From Variovorax paradoxus EPS (lineage in GTDB: Bacteria; Pseudomonadota; Gammaproteobacteria; Burkholderiales; Burkholderiaceae_C): a DNA stretch of 64,000 nt. Below the pieces are notes generated by a model. That model did not search any database. It was not told the origin of the DNA and saw only the letters and a list, made by a program, of their open reading frames with translations. The position numbers were made by a program, and so were the translations under genes. This document shows, piece by piece, positions 57,618 through 64,000 of this stretch. Every line of letters begins with the position of its first letter. The stretch's first letter is position 1. The DNA lies in the NCBI RefSeq assembly GCF_000184745.1, contig NC_014931.1, positions 62,001 through 126,000 of the forward strand, written 5' to 3'.

Positions 57618-58409
57618 TCAGGGTTGCTGCCAGCGCAGCAGGCGCTTCTCTGCAAAGGCCAGCAGCGCGTTGCTCACGAAGCCGATGAGCCCGAGCAGCA
57701 CGATGCCGGCGAACAGATCGCTCGCGCGGAAGGCGCGCGCGGCCAGCAGGATGGCTTGGCCCAGGCCGCTCTGCGAGGCGATCATTTCGCCCACCACTGC
57801 GACGATGAGCGCGATGGTCAGCGCGAGGCGCATGCCGGCCAGGATGTCGGGCATCGCATTCGGCAATCCCATCTTCCAGATGTACGCGGCGCGCGACATC
57901 TGCAGGCAGCGCGCCACTTCCGCGAGGCGCGGCTCCACCGCCGCGAAGCCGTGCACCGTGGCCAGCAGCACCGGCCACATCGCGCCGAACGCGACCACGA
58001 AAAGCACCATGCCGGGGTTCAGCCCGAAGATCGAAATGGCGAGCGGCAGCAATGCCGAGGCGGGCAGCGGACGGATGAATTCGAGCGTCGGTTGAATCCA
58101 CGCGCGCACCGCGGGCGACACGCCGATGGCCGCGCCCAGCACCACGCCGAAGAGCGAGGCCAGCAGCCAGCCCTCGACCATGCGGCCGACCGTCGCTTGC
58201 GTGAAGGCCAGCAGTTCGCCGTTGCCTGAACCGCCGGAGAGGTTGAGCCCTTCGAGCAGGCTCGCGAAGGTGGCCTGCGGCGTCGGCAGGAACACACGGC
58301 TGACCCAGCCCGCGTTGCTCGCGACCCACCAGAGCGCAATGAGCGCGCACAGCACTGCGAACGAGCCAAGCCAGTTCAGGCTCGAGGGCGCGCGATCGTT
58401 GCTGTTCAT
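57618..58409 (-). CDS. ABC importer permease, SsuC/TauC type (subunit 1)
   Basis: A 263-residue permease with six membrane helices. The binding-protein-dependent transport signature EAA loop is near CLQMSRAAYIWKMGLPNAMPDILAGMRLALTIALIVAVVGEM (about residues 165-206). This class imports nitrate, taurine, alkanesulfonates, pyrimidine precursors or aromatic acids. Its ATG overlaps the stop of the second permease gene by 4 bp. Two different permeases imply a heterodimeric channel, less common in this class where homodimers prevail. Confidence 0.9.
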   Translation of the reverse strand: MNSNDRAPSSLNWLGSFAVLCALIALWWVASNAGWVSRVFLPTPQATFASLLEGLNLSGGSGNGELLAFTQATVGRMVEGWLLASLFGVVLGAAIGVSPAVRAWIQPTLEFIRPLPASALLPLAISIFGLNPGMVLFVVAFGAMWPVLLATVHGFAAVEPRLAEVARCLQMSRAAYIWKMGLPNAMPDILAGMRLALTIALIVAVVGEMIASQSGLGQAILLAARAFRASDLFAGIVLLGLIGFVSNALLAFAEKRLLRWQQP

Positions 58410-59176
58410 GCCATCACCCCCATGCGACGCGCGACCGTGCGCTGCAGCAGCACCATGCCCGCGTTGACCGCGAAGCCCACCACGCCGATCCAGCCGAGCC
58501 ACGCGAGCATCAGCGCGGGGTCGAAGCTCTGCTGCGCGATCATCATCGCGTAGCCCATGCCGTTGGGGTTGGCGGCGATCTCCACCGTCACCGCAACCAC
58601 CAGCGCCACTGCCACGCCCAGGCGCAGCGCGACAAAGAGGCGCGGCACGATGGCCGGCAGCACGATCTTGAAGGCACGCTCGCGCGCCGAGAGGCCGAGC
58701 ACGCGGCTCACCTCGAGCAGGCGCGGCTCGATCTGCTGCACCGCCGACTGCACCAGCACCAGGAGCGGCCAGAAGGTGGCGAAGGCAACGATGGCCAGTT
58801 CCATGCGCACGCCGAAGCCGAAGGCCAGCATCGCGAGCGGAATCAGCGCGACCGAGGGAACAGGCCGCAGCACCTCGATGGAGACCGAGCCCAACTGTGC
58901 GGCACGGCGCGAGAGGCCGAGCACCAGGCCCAGCGCAATGCCGAGCACCGCGCCGATCAGCAAGCCGAGCGCCGCGGTGCCGAGCGTGAAGCCGGTGGCC
59001 TGCCAGAGCGAACCGTCGAGCGCCGCGCCGGCGAAGGCCTTGGCGGCCGCACTGGGCGGCGCGAGCGCATCGCTGCCCAGCGCCGCTGCGCGCCGCGCAT
59101 ACCACTCGAAGGCGCCGACCAGCAGCGCGGGAAACACCCACGGCCGCAGCCAGCGGAAGAGGCGGCCTTCAGTCAT
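58406..59176 (-). CDS. ABC importer permease, SsuC/TauC type (subunit 2)
   Basis: A 256-residue permease with six helices. Its EAA-type loop is VSRVLGLSARERAFKIVLPAIVPRLFVALRLGVAVALVVAVTVEI (about residues 150-195). The ATG at 59176 overlaps the ATPase stop by 8 bp and is preferred over the earlier frame start. It is homologous to the neighbouring permease at 57618 but clearly diverged, so the two probably form a heterodimer served by the single ATPase and binding protein. Confidence 0.9.
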   Translation of the reverse strand: MTEGRLFRWLRPWVFPALLVGAFEWYARRAAALGSDALAPPSAAAKAFAGAALDGSLWQATGFTLGTAALGLLIGAVLGIALGLVLGLSRRAAQLGSVSIEVLRPVPSVALIPLAMLAFGFGVRMELAIVAFATFWPLLVLVQSAVQQIEPRLLEVSRVLGLSARERAFKIVLPAIVPRLFVALRLGVAVALVVAVTVEIAANPNGMGYAMMIAQQSFDPALMLAWLGWIGVVGFAVNAGMVLLQRTVARRMGVMA

Positions 59177-59948
59177 GGCCCTGCTCGATGAAAGCGAACA
59201 GCTCACGCCGCAACTGCAGGTATTCGGGATGCTCCTTGGTCGTGAGCTGGTCGCGTGGGCGCGGGATCTTCACGTCGATCATCCGCGCGAGGCTCGGCCG
59301 TCCCGGGCCGGGGTTGGCCTGCAGCGCGATCACGCGGTCGCCGAGGTAGATGGCTTCTTCGAGGTCGTGCGTGACGAACAGCACCGTGAGCCCGTCGTCG
59401 CGCACCAGCCGCGCGAGTTCGTCCTGCAGGCTCTGCCGCGTGAGCGCGTCGAGCGCGCCGAAGGGCTCGTCCATCATCATCAGTTCGGGCTTCTGCGCGA
59501 GGCAGCGCGCGATCTGCGCGCGCTGCTGCATGCCGCCCGAGAGCTGCACCGGAAACTTCTGCGCATGCTTCGCGAGGCCGACCTTGCCGAGCACATCCGC
59601 GATGCGCGGCGAGCGTTCGGCGGCGGGCACGCCGGCCGCTTCGAGCGCGAGGCTCACGTTGCCTTCGACCGTGCGCCATGGCAGCAGCGCGCGGCCGTAG
59701 TCCTGGAACACGAAGGCCACTTCACGCGAAGGCTCGGTCATCTTCACGCCGTTGCGCCGCACCTCGCCGGCACTCGCGGTGACGAGGCCGCTGGCCGCGC
59801 GCAGCAGCGTGGTCTTGCCGCAGCCGCTCGGGCCGACGATGCAGACGAACTCGCCGCGTGCCACGTCGAACGAAGTGGGCGACAGGATCTCGCGGCCGCC
59901 CAGGCGGATGGCGACGCCGTCGAAGCGAAGGAACGGTGTGGCGTGCAT
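59169..59948 (-). CDS. ABC importer ATPase, SsuB/TauB type
   Basis: A 259-residue ATPase. Walker A GPSGCGKTT near residues 39-47, Q-loop VFQDYGRALLPWRTVEGNV, signature LSGGMQQRAQIARCL, Walker B LMMMDEPFGALD and H-loop FVTHDLEEA are all present. The Q-loop ALLPWRTV and the downstream VIALQANPGPG are typical of the nitrate/sulfonate/aromatic importer class. Same operon as both permeases and the binding protein. Confidence 0.93.
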   Translation of the reverse strand: MHATPFLRFDGVAIRLGGREILSPTSFDVARGEFVCIVGPSGCGKTTLLRAASGLVTASAGEVRRNGVKMTEPSREVAFVFQDYGRALLPWRTVEGNVSLALEAAGVPAAERSPRIADVLGKVGLAKHAQKFPVQLSGGMQQRAQIARCLAQKPELMMMDEPFGALDALTRQSLQDELARLVRDDGLTVLFVTHDLEEAIYLGDRVIALQANPGPGRPSLARMIDVKIPRPRDQLTTKEHPEYLQLRRELFAFIEQGHD

Positions 59949-60022
59949 CGTGGAACTTGTCGGCGAACGCGCGGCGCTCACGGAAAGCGCGGCGCGCGCG
60001 GTGATCGGGGCGGGTGAGGAAA

Positions 60023-60970
60023 TCACTTGGCGATCAGCTTTGCAACGTCGATGTTGGTCTTGAGCATGTCCTGCTCCTTCATGAGCCCGGTCCAGTAACC
60101 GAGCTGCTTTTCGGTGACGACCGGGCCGGGCGGCGAGACCTGCACCTTGGCCAGCACGTCGGGCGGCAGCTTGATGTATTTGCCGATGGCCGCGCGCACC
60201 TTCGCATCGTTCTTCGCCTGTTGCATGAAGCCGCCGGACTCCACCAGCGCCTCGCGGAACGCGCGCGCCGTCGCGGGGTTCTTCGCGACCCATTCGCGCT
60301 TGGCCGCATGCACGATGGTCTGGTTGTTCTCGGGCAGGAAGGTCGAGTAGTACGAGGCCACATAGCCTGCGCCGCTCTCGGTGATGCGGCTCATGAACGG
60401 ATCGGCCGACACCACCGCATCCACCGAGCCGCCACGCAAGAGGTCGGCGTGCTGTGGGAACGAGGCTTCGACGAAGTTGACCTTTCGATAGTCGACGCCG
60501 CTGTCTTTCAGCCACGCACGGAAGGTCACGTGCAGGAAGGCGCCGAGGCCCGGCACGCCGATCTTCTTGCCCACGCAGTCTTGCGGACTCTTGATGCCCG
60601 AGCCCGCGCGCGCCACCAGGCCGAAGCCGGTGATGGTCTTCGAGGTGAGGCCGCCGCCGGCCACGAGCACCAGGTCGAGCCCGCCATCGACTGCCTGCAG
60701 GAACACCGAGGGCGTGGGGCCGCCGATCTGCAGCGAATCGGACTGCAGCGCCGCAGGAATCGTGGAGTTGAGCGGAATGAACTTCAGCTCCACATCGAGC
60801 CCGCGCTTCTTGAAATAGCCCTCTTCGGCCGCCACGAAGACGGAGGCGAAATCGGTCACGGCGGTGTAGCCGAACACGATCTTCGGATGGGACTGCTGCG
60901 CGCGCGAAGGCAGCGCCGCGCTGGCCGATGCGGCCGCGAGCGCCGACAGCAGGGTGCGTCGTTTCATCAT
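60023..60970 (-). CDS. SsuA/NMT1-like periplasmic binding protein
   Basis: A 315-residue binding protein with a signal peptide bearing an RR pair (MMKRRTLLSALAAASASAALPSRAQQ), cleaved near residue 25. The body has IVFGYTAVTDFASVFVAAEEGYFKKRGLDVELKFIPLNSTIPAAL and GKKIGVPGLGAFLHVTFRAWLKDSG, the standard SsuA/TauA/NMT1 pattern. The start at 60970 overlaps the TetR stop by 4 bp. It determines what the importer takes up; with a cyclase-family hydrolase and fumarylacetoacetase in the operon, an aromatic- or diketo-acid is likelier than a sulfonate. Confidence 0.9.
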   Translation of the reverse strand: MMKRRTLLSALAAASASAALPSRAQQSHPKIVFGYTAVTDFASVFVAAEEGYFKKRGLDVELKFIPLNSTIPAALQSDSLQIGGPTPSVFLQAVDGGLDLVLVAGGGLTSKTITGFGLVARAGSGIKSPQDCVGKKIGVPGLGAFLHVTFRAWLKDSGVDYRKVNFVEASFPQHADLLRGGSVDAVVSADPFMSRITESGAGYVASYYSTFLPENNQTIVHAAKREWVAKNPATARAFREALVESGGFMQQAKNDAKVRAAIGKYIKLPPDVLAKVQVSPPGPVVTEKQLGYWTGLMKEQDMLKTNIDVAKLIAK

Positions 60971-61701
60971 GTCTTCTGTCTCCGGGTGGGGGTTTTCTGT
61001 TGTGTGCGCGGGGTCTTGGGCTTCGGCAGCGCGGCGCGCAGGCCGCCGACGATGAAGTTCACGAGCATCGGCGCCACGGCCGGGTCGGCGCGCTTGTTCT
61101 CGCCGCGCGAGAGCCGTTCGATGCGGCTGTCGTTCAGGTGATGCAGCAGCGCACCGAGCGCGAACTGGTAGCCCCATGCGACCTGGCCGCGCGTGGCGTG
61201 CGGCAGCGCGACGTGCAGCGCATCGATGTATGCGGCGGCCAGCGGATCGAAGTAGCCGCGCAGCACGCGGTCGGCTTCCTCGGTCGCGTGATAGAGCTCG
61301 CGCGCCACCAGCAGCGCGTAGTACTCGCCCTCGGCGCTCGCGCGCAATGCGAGCACGGGCGTGGTGAAGGCTTCGATGATGCTCGGCAGCGTGCAGGCGT
61401 CGTCGGGGTCGTTGTTCACCTCCGCGAGGCGCGTGAGCCGCTCTTCGATGGTGTGGCTCCAGTGCTCGAAGATGGCGTGAAAGAGTTCGTGCTTCGGCCC
61501 GAAGTAATAGCCCACCAGCGCGAGCGGCACGCCGGCCTCTTCGGCGATCTGCCGGATCGTCACCGCGTGATAGCCGTGCTGCGCGAAGAGCTTCTCGGCG
61601 GCCAGCAGGATGGCCTGGCGGCGGTCGGGCCTGCCGGCCTCGGCGGTGATCGCCGCGGCCCGCGGGGCACTGCGTCGGGCGGTCGGGGTGCGGGTGTTCA
61701 T
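60967..61701 (-). CDS. TetR-family regulator of the importer/fahA operon
   Basis: A 244-residue TetR regulator. A basic N-terminal tail precedes the HTH at about residues 35-80 (AILLAAEKLFAQHGYHAVTIRQIAEEAGVPLALVGYYFGPKHELFHAIFEHW), and a C-terminal TetR_C domain with a Lys/Pro/Thr-rich basic tail follows. It is the first gene of the seven-gene operon running to fahA, and its start lies 100 bp from the divergent acetoacetyl-CoA synthetase gene. Two tandem palindromic sites at 61711-61747 are its probable operators. Confidence 0.92.
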   Translation of the reverse strand: MNTRTPTARRSAPRAAAITAEAGRPDRRQAILLAAEKLFAQHGYHAVTIRQIAEEAGVPLALVGYYFGPKHELFHAIFEHWSHTIEERLTRLAEVNNDPDDACTLPSIIEAFTTPVLALRASAEGEYYALLVARELYHATEEADRVLRGYFDPLAAAYIDALHVALPHATRGQVAWGYQFALGALLHHLNDSRIERLSRGENKRADPAVAPMLVNFIVGGLRAALPKPKTPRTQQKTPTRRQKT

Positions 61702-61710
61702 GGGGCCGTA

Positions 61711-61747
61711 TTGAACAGCCGTACAAAAATGTTGAACACGCGTACAA
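61711..61747. promoter_or_regulatory. Tandem palindromic operators TTGAACA-N2-CGTACAA
   Basis: Two 16-mers, TTGAACAGCCGTACAA (61711-61726) and TTGAACACGCGTACAA (61732-61747), differ only in their two central bases and start 21 bp apart (two helical turns). Each is an imperfect palindrome (TTGWAC arms). They lie in the 100-bp gap between TetR and acetoacetyl-CoA synthetase starts, so one repressor could control both directions. Confidence 0.75.
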
Positions 61748-61801
61748 ACCCTGAGGTCAACCCCCATTGAGCACGGTCGTTCGCAGCGCTACGCTCGGGT
61801 C

Positions 61802-63805
61802 ATGCCTGTTCCCAATGTTCCCAACATCCCCCAGATCCGCCTCTATCAAAACTGGCTGCGCGAGCAGCGCGGCCTCTCGTTCGACACCTACGACGCGCTC
61901 TGGCGCTGGTCCGTCACCGACCTCGATGCGTTCTGGCAGAGCATCTGGGATTACGCGGGCCTGCAGTCGCCCACGCCGCACACCGCGGTGCTCGCCGAGG
62001 CGCGCATGCCCGGCGCGCGATGGTTCCCTGGCGCGCAGGTCAACTATGCGCGCGAGGTGCTGCGGCATGCCGATGCAGCGCATGCCGCCGGCATGCCCGC
62101 GATCGTGAGCGACAACGAACTCGGCGAAGTGCGCGAGCTGTCGTGGCCCGAAATGCGCCGCCAGGTCGCCGCAGTCGCGCTCACGCTCAAGTCGCTCGGC
62201 GTGCAGCGCGGCGACCGTGTCGCGGCCTACATGCCCAACGTGCCCGAGACCATGGTCGCGTTTCTCGCATGCTCCAGCATCGGCGCGATCTGGAGCGTAT
62301 GCGCGCCCGACATGGGCACCGCCGCCGTGGCCGATCGCTTCCGCCAGATCGAGCCCAAGGTGTTGATCGCTGTCGACGGCGTTCACTACGGCGGCAAGCC
62401 GCTCGACCGCAGCGCCGTGCTGCAGGAGCTGCGCGCTCAATTGCCGAGCGTGAAGAAGCTGCTGCTCGTGAAGACGTCTTTCGCCGCGAGCCCCGTTGCA
62501 CACGACGTCGACTGGACCGAGGCCACCGCGCGCAACGACGGCGAGGTCGGCGCCTTCGAGCCCGAGTGGCTGCCCTTCGACCACCCGATCTGGATCGTCT
62601 ATTCGAGCGGCACCACGGGTCTCCCCAAGCCCATCGTGCACGGGCAGGGCGGCATTCTGCTCACCATGCATGCCTGCGGCCTGCACAACGACGTGGGCGC
62701 GAGCTACGGCGCCAACAACTTCGGCGAGCGCTACCACTGGTACAGCTCCACCGGCTGGGTGATGTGGAACTCGCAGCTCTCGGGCATGGCCTTCGGCGCG
62801 ACCATCTGCATCTACGACGGCAACCCCGCGGGCAGCAAGGAGAAGCCCGACTGGGGCGTGCTGTGGCGCTTCGTCGCACGCCACAAGGTCAGCTTCTTCG
62901 GCGCGGGCGCGGCCTACTTCACCAACTGCATGAAGGCCGGCATCGTCGCGAAGGAATGCGGCGATCTCTCGCGCGTGCGCGCGCTCGGCAGCACCGGCTC
63001 GCCGCTGCCCGAGGAAGTGCAGCGCTGGGGCTCGCAGCAGATCCTCGATGCGGGCTCCAAGGATGTGTGGTGGTGCAACATCTCCGGCGGCACCGACTTC
63101 TGCGGCGCCTTCGTCGGCGGCAACCGCGAGCTGCCCGAGGTGCCGGGCCAGATGCAGTGCCGCGAACTCGGCCATGCGGTCGAAGCGTGGAACGAGCAGG
63201 GCCAACCGGTCATCGGCGAAGTCGGCGAGCTGGTCTGCACGAAAGCCATTCCGTCGATGCCGCTCTACTTCTGGGGCGACGAGGGCAACGCGCGCTACGT
63301 GTCGAGCTACTTCGACACCTACCCCGGCGTGTGGCGCCACGGCGACTGGATCAAGATCGGCGAAGACGGCGGCTGCGTCATCTACGGCCGCAGCGATGCC
63401 ACCATCAACCGCCAGGGCCTGCGCATGGGCACGAGCGAGATCTACAGCGCGGTCGAGGGCCTGCCCGAAGTGCTCGACTCGATGGTGGTCGATCTCGAAT
63501 ACCTCGGCCGCGACAGCTACATGCCGCTCTTCGTGGTGCTGCGACCGGGCGTGGCGCTCGACGAGGCGATGCGCACCCGCCTCAACAACGCGATCAAGAC
63601 CTCGCTCTCGCCGCGCTTCGTGCCCAACGACATCTTCCAGGTCGCCGAGATCCCGCGCACGCTCTCGGGCAAGAAGCAGGAGCTGCCGATCAAGAAGCTG
63701 CTGCTGGGCCAGCCGATCGAGAAGGTGGTGAACCGCGAGGCGATGGCCAACCCCGGAAGCCTCGATTGGTACGTGGCCTTTGCCGCGGAGCGTGCCTCCG
63801 CATAA
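61802..63805 (+). CDS. aacS: Acetoacetyl-CoA synthetase
   Basis: A 667-residue ANL ligase that makes acetoacetyl-CoA from acetoacetate, ATP and CoA. P-loop YSSGTTGLPKPIVHGQGG near residues 264-281, WYSSTGWVMWNSQLSGM, ISGGTDFCGAFVGGNRELPEVPGQMQ (the last two typical for AacS rather than acetyl-CoA synthetase), the Asp in HGDWIKIGEDGG and the C-terminal Lys in LSGKKQELPIKK. Length fits AacS (about 650). It diverges from the TetR/importer/fahA operon and would use the acetoacetate released by FahA. The lipoprotein gene overlaps its stop (TAATG). Confidence 0.95.
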   Translation: MPVPNVPNIPQIRLYQNWLREQRGLSFDTYDALWRWSVTDLDAFWQSIWDYAGLQSPTPHTAVLAEARMPGARWFPGAQVNYAREVLRHADAAHAAGMPAIVSDNELGEVRELSWPEMRRQVAAVALTLKSLGVQRGDRVAAYMPNVPETMVAFLACSSIGAIWSVCAPDMGTAAVADRFRQIEPKVLIAVDGVHYGGKPLDRSAVLQELRAQLPSVKKLLLVKTSFAASPVAHDVDWTEATARNDGEVGAFEPEWLPFDHPIWIVYSSGTTGLPKPIVHGQGGILLTMHACGLHNDVGASYGANNFGERYHWYSSTGWVMWNSQLSGMAFGATICIYDGNPAGSKEKPDWGVLWRFVARHKVSFFGAGAAYFTNCMKAGIVAKECGDLSRVRALGSTGSPLPEEVQRWGSQQILDAGSKDVWWCNISGGTDFCGAFVGGNRELPEVPGQMQCRELGHAVEAWNEQGQPVIGEVGELVCTKAIPSMPLYFWGDEGNARYVSSYFDTYPGVWRHGDWIKIGEDGGCVIYGRSDATINRQGLRMGTSEIYSAVEGLPEVLDSMVVDLEYLGRDSYMPLFVVLRPGVALDEAMRTRLNNAIKTSLSPRFVPNDIFQVAEIPRTLSGKKQELPIKKLLLGQPIEKVVNREAMANPGSLDWYVAFAAERASA

Positions 63806-64000
63806 TGAGCCGGATGAAAAGACGTACCAGCCTCCTGATGCTTTCCGCCGCAGCCGGCGCTTCGATGTTGAGCGCCTGTGCTTCTTCCACACCCGCATCG
63901 AAGCCCGCTGGCGCCGCATCGCTGCGTGTGAGCGGCACGGTGGCCTACCGCGAGCGCATCGCGCTCGACCCCGCGGCCGAGGTCGTGGTCCAGCTGCTCG
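63805..64000 (+). CDS. YbaY-family lipoprotein, N-terminal part (3' end outside window)
   Basis: 65 complete codons are visible before the window ends. MSRMKRRTSLLMLSAAAGASMLSAC is too long to be chance: a signal sequence with an LSAC lipobox, cysteine at residue 25, followed by a Ser/Pro/Ala-rich tether and SGTVAYRERIALDPAAEVVVQLL. The last segment is the start of a YbaY-type domain (beta-strand, then a phrase on oxidation-resistant polar residues and V-V-Q-L). The ATG at 63805 overlaps the aacS stop; 63814 is an alternative start. The function of YbaY lipoproteins is poorly known. Confidence 0.75.
   Translation, partial: MSRMKRRTSLLMLSAAAGASMLSACASSTPASKPAGAASLRVSGTVAYRERIALDPAAEVVVQLL

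Noticed and set aside
61757..63919. 720-codon minus-strand frame opposite aacS
   Set aside because: Mirrors the aacS codon pattern; no start context or family similarity.

Overview
The window is about 67% GC and reads as a chromosomal segment from a beta-proteobacterium of the Comamonadaceae, most likely Variovorax or a close relative. This rests on the CysB-type LysR regulator, the minCDE order, the benzoyl-CoA epoxidation (box) cluster with a BoxR regulator, the BKACE/Liv-type binding-protein gene set and the style of the intergenic repeats. The species is inferred from family resemblance, not from a database match. No phage, insertion sequence, integrase, rRNA or CRISPR array is visible. 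There is one tRNA, tRNA-Gly(GCC).

Layout. 1-9.2 kb: end of an unknown gene, a SGNH esterase, an HxlR regulator divergent from a DHFR/RibD-like reductase, an RcnB-like protein, CysB, a TetR regulator controlling a 37-residue membrane protein plus an alpha/beta hydrolase, and a 981-residue WG/Sel1 repeat protein. 9.2-19 kb: a desaturase, a four-domain rhodanese protein, minE-minD-minC, a uracil/xanthine-type permease, a hotdog thioesterase, an AsmA-like protein and an ABC exporter. 19.3-24 kb: a mevalonate-catabolism-type locus made of a TctA-like permease, a small membrane partner and class II HMG-CoA reductase, facing a MocR-type regulator. 24-33.8 kb: enoyl-CoA hydratase and PaaX-like regulator; an operon of BKACE (DUF849), Liv-type binding protein, 3-hydroxyacyl-CoA dehydrogenase and feruloyl-CoA-synthetase-like ligase with a divergent Crp/Fnr regulator; then a tautomerase, an atypical SDR and a LysR regulator.

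33.9-53.7 kb is the aerobic benzoate block. On the minus strand lie a DUF4863 gene, boxD, bclA, an alpha/beta hydrolase and livKHMGF (uptake, CoA activation, semialdehyde oxidation). boxR diverges from them. boxC-boxB-boxA plus a MaoC gene lie on the plus strand. A complete FecI/FecR/TonB-receptor surface-signalling set sits between boxR and boxC. TGCA-type sites that fit BoxR operators occur in front of boxC and in the boxR divergent region, which would make the split cluster one regulon.

53.8-64 kb: an Rrf2 regulator with a flavin disulfide reductase, tRNA-Gly, then a seven-gene operon (TetR, SsuA/B/C-like importer with two permeases, cyclase-family hydrolase, fumarylacetoacetase). It diverges from acetoacetyl-CoA synthetase across two tandem 16-bp palindromic operators. 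The window ends inside a YbaY-type lipoprotein gene.

A recurring theme is acetoacetate: mevalonate breakdown, BKACE chemistry and fumarylacetoacetase all yield it, and the synthetase at 61.8 kb would activate it. The most unusual sequence feature is a small family of structured intergenic repeats (310-391, 19079-19170, 19225-19308). They share a 38-40 nt core but have unrelated, internally complementary arms.
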